Positions 61,082 through 64,000 of a stretch of 64,000 bases of DNA are shown here, piece by piece (within the stretch, counting starts at the first letter, position 1; each line of letters opens with the position of its first letter). A program made the position numbers and the translations under genes. Origin of the DNA: Allohoeflea poritis (GTDB lineage: Bacteria > Pseudomonadota > Alphaproteobacteria > Rhizobiales > Rhizobiaceae); contig NZ_JAPJZH010000003.1 of NCBI RefSeq assembly GCF_027889715.1, positions 248,001 through 312,000 of the forward strand, in the 5' to 3' direction. Under the pieces are notes generated by a model that was given only the letters and a program-made list of their open reading frames with translations, had not been told where the DNA came from and did not search any database.

Positions 61082-61750
61082 ATGACAACCATAGATGCGA
61101 AGCCGTTTCCATATCAATTCGACATTGATCACATCGCATTGGTCTGCATCGATATGCAGCGCGATTTTTGCCTGCCGGGCGGCTTCGCCGAATCGCTCGG
61201 AAACAATCTTGGCAACATCCAGCCATGCATCCCGGTAATCGCCAAGCTCCAGGCTGCGTTTCGCAAAGCAGGCCTGCCGGTTATCCATACAAAGGAATGC
61301 CACAAGCCGGACCTTTCCGACCTTCCGACCGCAAAGCGCAATCGCGGCAATCCCAAGATAAAGATCGGTGATCCCGGACCGATGGGCCGAATACTGATTG
61401 ATGGAGAAGAAGGCTCGGATTTCATTCCCGATTGCACGCCGCTGGAGCATGAACTGGTTGTCGCCAAGCCTGGCAAGGACACGTTCTACGGAACGAATTT
61501 TCATGAGTATCTCATGAAACGCAACATCACCAACCTGATCATCACCGGCGTGACGACGGAAGTTTGCGTTCAGACCACCATGCGGTGCGCGAACGACCGC
61601 GGATATGACTGCCTCCTGGTCGAGGACGGAACCGACAGCTTCTTCCCCGAATTCAAGGAATCCACTTTGAAAGCCGTTGTGGCTCAGGGCGGTATCGTCG
61701 GATGGACCTGCACGTCGGACAAAATTCTCGATCTGCTGGAAACACTCTAA
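61082..61750 (+). CDS. Isochorismatase-family hydrolase, biuret-hydrolase/RutB-like
   Basis: I start at ATG 61082 with GAGGAG 8 bases upstream. The 222-residue product has the cysteine-hydrolase triad: Asp24 in CIDMQRDF, Lys in VAKPGKDTF and Cys in TTEVCVQTTMR. Flanking motifs HKPDLSDLP, IGDPGPMGRILIDGEEG and ANDRGYDCLLVEDG are those I associate with the biuret hydrolase group. Next to a urea-family channel, hydrolysis of biuret or another ureido compound is a good hypothesis; no allophanate hydrolase or urease is in the window. Confidence 0.85.
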   Translation: MTTIDAKPFPYQFDIDHIALVCIDMQRDFCLPGGFAESLGNNLGNIQPCIPVIAKLQAAFRKAGLPVIHTKECHKPDLSDLPTAKRNRGNPKIKIGDPGPMGRILIDGEEGSDFIPDCTPLEHELVVAKPGKDTFYGTNFHEYLMKRNITNLIITGVTTEVCVQTTMRCANDRGYDCLLVEDGTDSFFPEFKESTLKAVVAQGGIVGWTCTSDKILDLLETL

Positions 61751-61823
61751 AGGAGGAGCATGCAGGCGGCTTTGACCGGTTTCCCTTCCGTCAGAACGTC
61801 ACCTGCATGTCGTACACCAGCCA

Positions 61824-62807
61824 ATGACCCAACCGGTTGACTTATTGTTTCCGCACGTCGAACCCGGAAAAGTTCCTTACTGGCGCCTGGCATTGCGCGG
61901 CTGTTCGCAACTTTGCTTTCAGACAAATGAGTTAACGGGATTACTCTTCCTTGCAGCTGTCCTCGTTGCATCGCCGATTGCCGCGGCGTACATGTTGGCC
62001 GCGGCAATCATTGCACCCGGCGCCCGAATGCTGCTTGGAGACCGGGGTGTAACACTCGAAACCGGGTTGCCGGGCCTCAATCCCAGCCTTATCGCGGTTT
62101 CACTTCCTGCCTTTTACCAGACCGGCTGGACAAATCTCGAAATGTGGGGCGTGCTGATCCTGTGCGTGATCTGGGCAGTCTTGCTGGTGAAACTGTTGCT
62201 GGCAATCCTGCCCTTTCCAATTCTGGTTTTCCCGTTCCTGATCATATTCTGGGTTCTTGCTGCCATTGCGCCGTATACCGAAATTCTGGAACCGGTGAAG
62301 TTTTCGGCAGAACCTACGGAACTTTTCAGACCTTGGGTGGCCGTGCTGTTCAGCCTCGGTCAAGCGCTGTTTTCACCGACGATACTGTCAGGGGTGCTGT
62401 TTCTTGCCGGCATTCTCTTGAGCAATTGGCGACATGCGGTGATCGCCGTTATGGGCGCGGTCATCGGAACGGCCGTGTCCTACTATTACCGGGATGTTGA
62501 TCCTGTGAGCGTCAATTTGGGTCTGTATGGTTTCAATGGTGTCTTGGCAGCCGTGGCTGCCTATGTGACATGCGGCGCCAAGCTGCGCCTGGCCGTCCTG
62601 GGTGCAATTCTTGCAACAATCCTGATACCGGCCGTTGCCCATTTCGGTGTTCAGTCGCTGTCCGCCCCGTTTGTTTTCACCACTTGGCTGCTGCTCCTTC
62701 TGGGTTGGATCGATGTCAATTGGTTCCAGGAAAACAAAGGCAGCAACAACAATGACGGCCCAACCACGGATTCGATTGCATCACCAAAAACGCAGGCAGG
62801 GAACTGA
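61824..62807 (+). CDS. Urea transporter (UT) family membrane protein
   Basis: The 327-residue product is very hydrophobic and has the UT internal repeat: GLPGLNPSLIAVSLP in the first half and LGLYGFNGVLAAVAAYV in the second, the family's L-x-G-F/L-N-x-x-L filter motifs. About ten membrane spans are expected. The ATG at 61824 lacks a good ribosome site. It lies between the amide hydrolase and the cupin, so it would move urea or a similar small amide across the inner membrane. Confidence 0.88.
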   Translation: MTQPVDLLFPHVEPGKVPYWRLALRGCSQLCFQTNELTGLLFLAAVLVASPIAAAYMLAAAIIAPGARMLLGDRGVTLETGLPGLNPSLIAVSLPAFYQTGWTNLEMWGVLILCVIWAVLLVKLLLAILPFPILVFPFLIIFWVLAAIAPYTEILEPVKFSAEPTELFRPWVAVLFSLGQALFSPTILSGVLFLAGILLSNWRHAVIAVMGAVIGTAVSYYYRDVDPVSVNLGLYGFNGVLAAVAAYVTCGAKLRLAVLGAILATILIPAVAHFGVQSLSAPFVFTTWLLLLLGWIDVNWFQENKGSNNNDGPTTDSIASPKTQAGN

Positions 62808-62810
62808 CAC

Positions 62811-63179
62811 ATGACTTCTCCCAAAACAGCAACAGTACTTCCCCAACTGATCAACTATGCAAAACAGTTACGAGACACGGAAGATTGGGCCCCTTTCCGA
62901 CCGGGAGTGACCGCACATTGGCTCTACAAAGAGGAAAACAACGGGCCTGCTGCCGTATTGCTGCGCTATGAACCGGGAGCCAGGGTCGCCCTGCACGAAC
63001 ACGTGGGCTACGAGCACCTTTTTGTTCTCGAAGGCGATCAATTCGATGAATATGGCGACTATCCGGAAGGCTGCTTTGTCATCAACCCGCCCGGAACCGC
63101 ACATTCGCCGGGCAGCAGAGGCGGCTGCGTGGCATTGCTGATTTACGAAAAGCCGGTGCGGTTCGTTGAAACCGATTAG
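62811..63179 (+). CDS. ChrR-type cupin protein
   Basis: The 122-residue product is a single cupin domain: LRYEPGARVALHEHVGYEHLFVLEG with two metal-ligand His and Glu, and INPPGTAHSPGS with the last His. It matches the C-terminal ChrR anti-sigma-type cupin without the sigma-binding part. It begins 3 bases after the urea-channel stop. Likely metal-bound sensor or small enzyme; no firm function. Confidence 0.85.
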   Translation: MTSPKTATVLPQLINYAKQLRDTEDWAPFRPGVTAHWLYKEENNGPAAVLLRYEPGARVALHEHVGYEHLFVLEGDQFDEYGDYPEGCFVINPPGTAHSPGSRGGCVALLIYEKPVRFVETD

Positions 63180-63210
63180 CAGTCAAATCAAGCCGGTCCG
63201 GATATCTGAC

Positions 63211-63383
63211 ACGATCCGGCTCACCGGCCAAGGCTCGGAGACGATCCCCGAAGCCAATTACCGGGCACAAGTCCTGCCCGCCGTCTTTGTTGAACCGACA
63301 TTCAATACGTTATCAATCCAGACGGACCTTTCGATGCGGACGACGCACTTGTCGTTGGCTTCACGATCGGCAGCAGGTTTTGA
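63211..63383 (+). pseudogene. Frameshifted C-terminal remnant of an OprB-family porin
   Basis: From GGC at 63226 the frame reads GQGSETIPEANYRAQVLP and on to VFVEP at 63297; one base is then missing, and the next frame continues with IQYVINPDGPFDADDALVVG and ends in Phe-stop at 63383. Against the intact porin at 54432-55820, about 33 of 52 aligned residues agree by eye, and similarity goes a few residues further left. The rest of the gene is absent. It lies on the opposite strand to the intact porin, so the two flank the oxidase/urea module in inverted order. Confidence 0.78.
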
Positions 63384-63534
63384 TTTTCGGATCCATGCCG
63401 ATCGAAACCGCATGAATTTAGGGGCGTTTCGAACCTCATCGCGGATCTGACCCTATCCGCTGTGGGTTCTGAGCATGTCCCGGGCGTGCACGATGCCCGG
63501 GACATGCGTTGCGCGAAAGCTGATGCAATGCGCT
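63384..63534. other. Short non-coding stretch, no confident feature
   Basis: Between the porin remnant and the unknown gene I see no ORF with family features. GTCCCGGGCGTGCACG and CGATGCCCGGGACATG at 63478-63506 contain a CCGGG-rich inverted repeat (ATGTCCCGGGC / GCCCGGGACAT, arms 63475-63485 and 63495-63505) that could be a terminator stem for the minus-strand gene ending at 63535. Confidence 0.5.
63475..63505 (-). terminator. Perfect hairpin downstream of the unknown right-edge gene
   Basis: ATGTCCCGGGC (63475-63485) pairs perfectly over 11 bp with GCCCGGGACAT (63495-63505) around a 9-base loop. It lies 29 bases past the stop of the minus-strand gene at 63535. No clear T-run follows. Confidence 0.5.
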
Positions 63535-64000
63535 TTAGAATTTGAGATTGCAGTCGCAGACAGCGACCAGGATACGCTGGTGGTAAACCGGTGCGCTGTC
63601 GCTGGACCAAGTCCTGGCGTGGATCTCGTAATAGGGCCCATCTGACGTCAGTTGGTAGGTTTTCAGCGTCTGTGCATCCGGCATCACCGTGGTCACCAGG
63701 TGCTCGCGCCCGGTGACCTTGAGATTCAGGCGTTCCTCGAGAAACGGCCGGATATTGGTCATCATCAGTTCATTGATGTCGACTGTGTCCAGTCCGCTCG
63801 CCAGAGAACATGGAAGGTACATATCGGCGCCCGCACGGGTTCCATCGAGCATCTGGAGCCGCCTCGTGATCCTGTAGCAGGCACGGTCAGCGCCCAGATG
63901 GTCCGACCAGAAGCCCGCATCGTCGACTGTTTCAAGCTGAATGCTCTCCTCCGCGATGCGCAAAGGCTTTCCGCTTTCCCTGGACTGAAAGCGAAAGTGC
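63535..64000 (-). CDS. Unidentified protein, C-terminal part (gene runs off right edge)
   Basis: The minus-strand frame is open from the window end to a TAA at 63535, so about 154 C-terminal residues are seen; TTG at 63963 is not a needed start. The sequence has features of a folded enzyme or receptor domain: a beta-rich end (YYEIHARTWSSDSAPVYHQR, then a short tail with CDC), and DINELMMTNIRPFLEERLNL. No membrane span is visible. I do not recognise the family. Confidence 0.7.
   Translation of the reverse strand, partial: HFRFQSRESGKPLRIAEESIQLETVDDAGFWSDHLGADRACYRITRRLQMLDGTRAGADMYLPCSLASGLDTVDINELMMTNIRPFLEERLNLKVTGREHLVTTVMPDAQTLKTYQLTSDGPYYEIHARTWSSDSAPVYHQRILVAVCDCNLKF

Noticed and set aside
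1-64000. CRISPR arrays, tRNA or rRNA genes, insertion sequences, att sites, toxin-antitoxin pairs, replication origin
   Set aside because: I looked for direct-repeat arrays, cloverleaf-like blocks, transposase motifs and origin features by eye and found none.

Overview
The window reads as the chromosome or a large accessory replicon of a G+C-rich alphaproteobacterium, most likely in the Hyphomicrobiales (rhizobia and relatives). The basis is the dense packing of solute-import systems, the ATGA/TGATG gene overlaps, the regulator families and the general codon style. No rRNA, tRNA, CRISPR array, insertion sequence or integrase was seen, so the genus is a guess. Almost everything here is catabolic: five ABC importers, one TRAP importer, one urea-type channel and one OprB-type porin, each joined to its own enzymes and regulator.

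Layout. (1) 1-5.6 kb: a CUT2 sugar ABC importer on the minus strand (binding protein, permease, double ATPase, second permease running off the left edge), divergent from a TetR regulator; two related operator-like sites lie between them. (2) 5.6-20.1 kb: a minus-strand run of 16 tightly spaced genes (MaoC, signal-less binding-protein homologue, CaiB CoA-transferase, CUT1 ABC importer, two enolase-superfamily dehydratases, RhaM-type mutarotase, RraA aldolase-like protein, split UxaA dehydratase, SDR, FAH hydrolase, lactonase-like amidohydrolase). It resembles a non-phosphorylating deoxysugar or aldonate route. A Gfo/Idh/MocA dehydrogenase is divergent from it. (3) 21.3-32.1 kb: an IclR gene, then a minus-strand operon led by a GntR/UTRA regulator, with a BMP-type nucleoside ABC importer, cysteine hydrolase, PfkB kinase, nucleoside phosphorylase, SIS protein and aldehyde dehydrogenase. 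(4) 32.2-46.3 kb: a Dpp/Opp-type ABC importer with a MaoC gene and a phytoene-dehydrogenase-like FAD enzyme (minus), divergent from a cyclase-family hydrolase, a second such FAD enzyme, MarR, and the two subunits of an indolepyruvate-ferredoxin-oxidoreductase-like enzyme (plus). (5) 46.5-54.4 kb: an aldo/keto reductase, a LysR regulator, a split transketolase, an SDR and a DctPQM TRAP importer. (6) 54.4-64 kb: an OprB-type porin, a CxxCH-containing exported protein and a Tat-exported multicopper oxidase (minus); then AraC, a biuret-hydrolase-like cysteine hydrolase, a urea-transporter-family channel and a cupin (plus); then a frameshifted remnant of an OprB porin and a partial unknown gene.

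How it works together (inference). In module 2 a sugar would enter by the CUT1 importer, be equilibrated by the mutarotase, oxidised to a lactone, opened by the amidohydrolase, dehydrated by one of three candidate dehydratases, oxidised by the SDR and split by the FAH hydrolase, with RraA as an alternative aldolase branch. The dehydrogenase for the first step may be the Gfo/Idh/MocA protein or the aldo/keto reductase at 46.5 kb. Module 3 suggests uptake and phosphorolysis of an unusual nucleoside. Module 4 is a catabolic locus of unknown substrate. The last module pairs amide hydrolysis with urea transport. All four ABC binding-protein genes whose downstream transporter gene is in the window are followed by a strong perfect hairpin, which probably serves to make more binding protein than membrane subunits.
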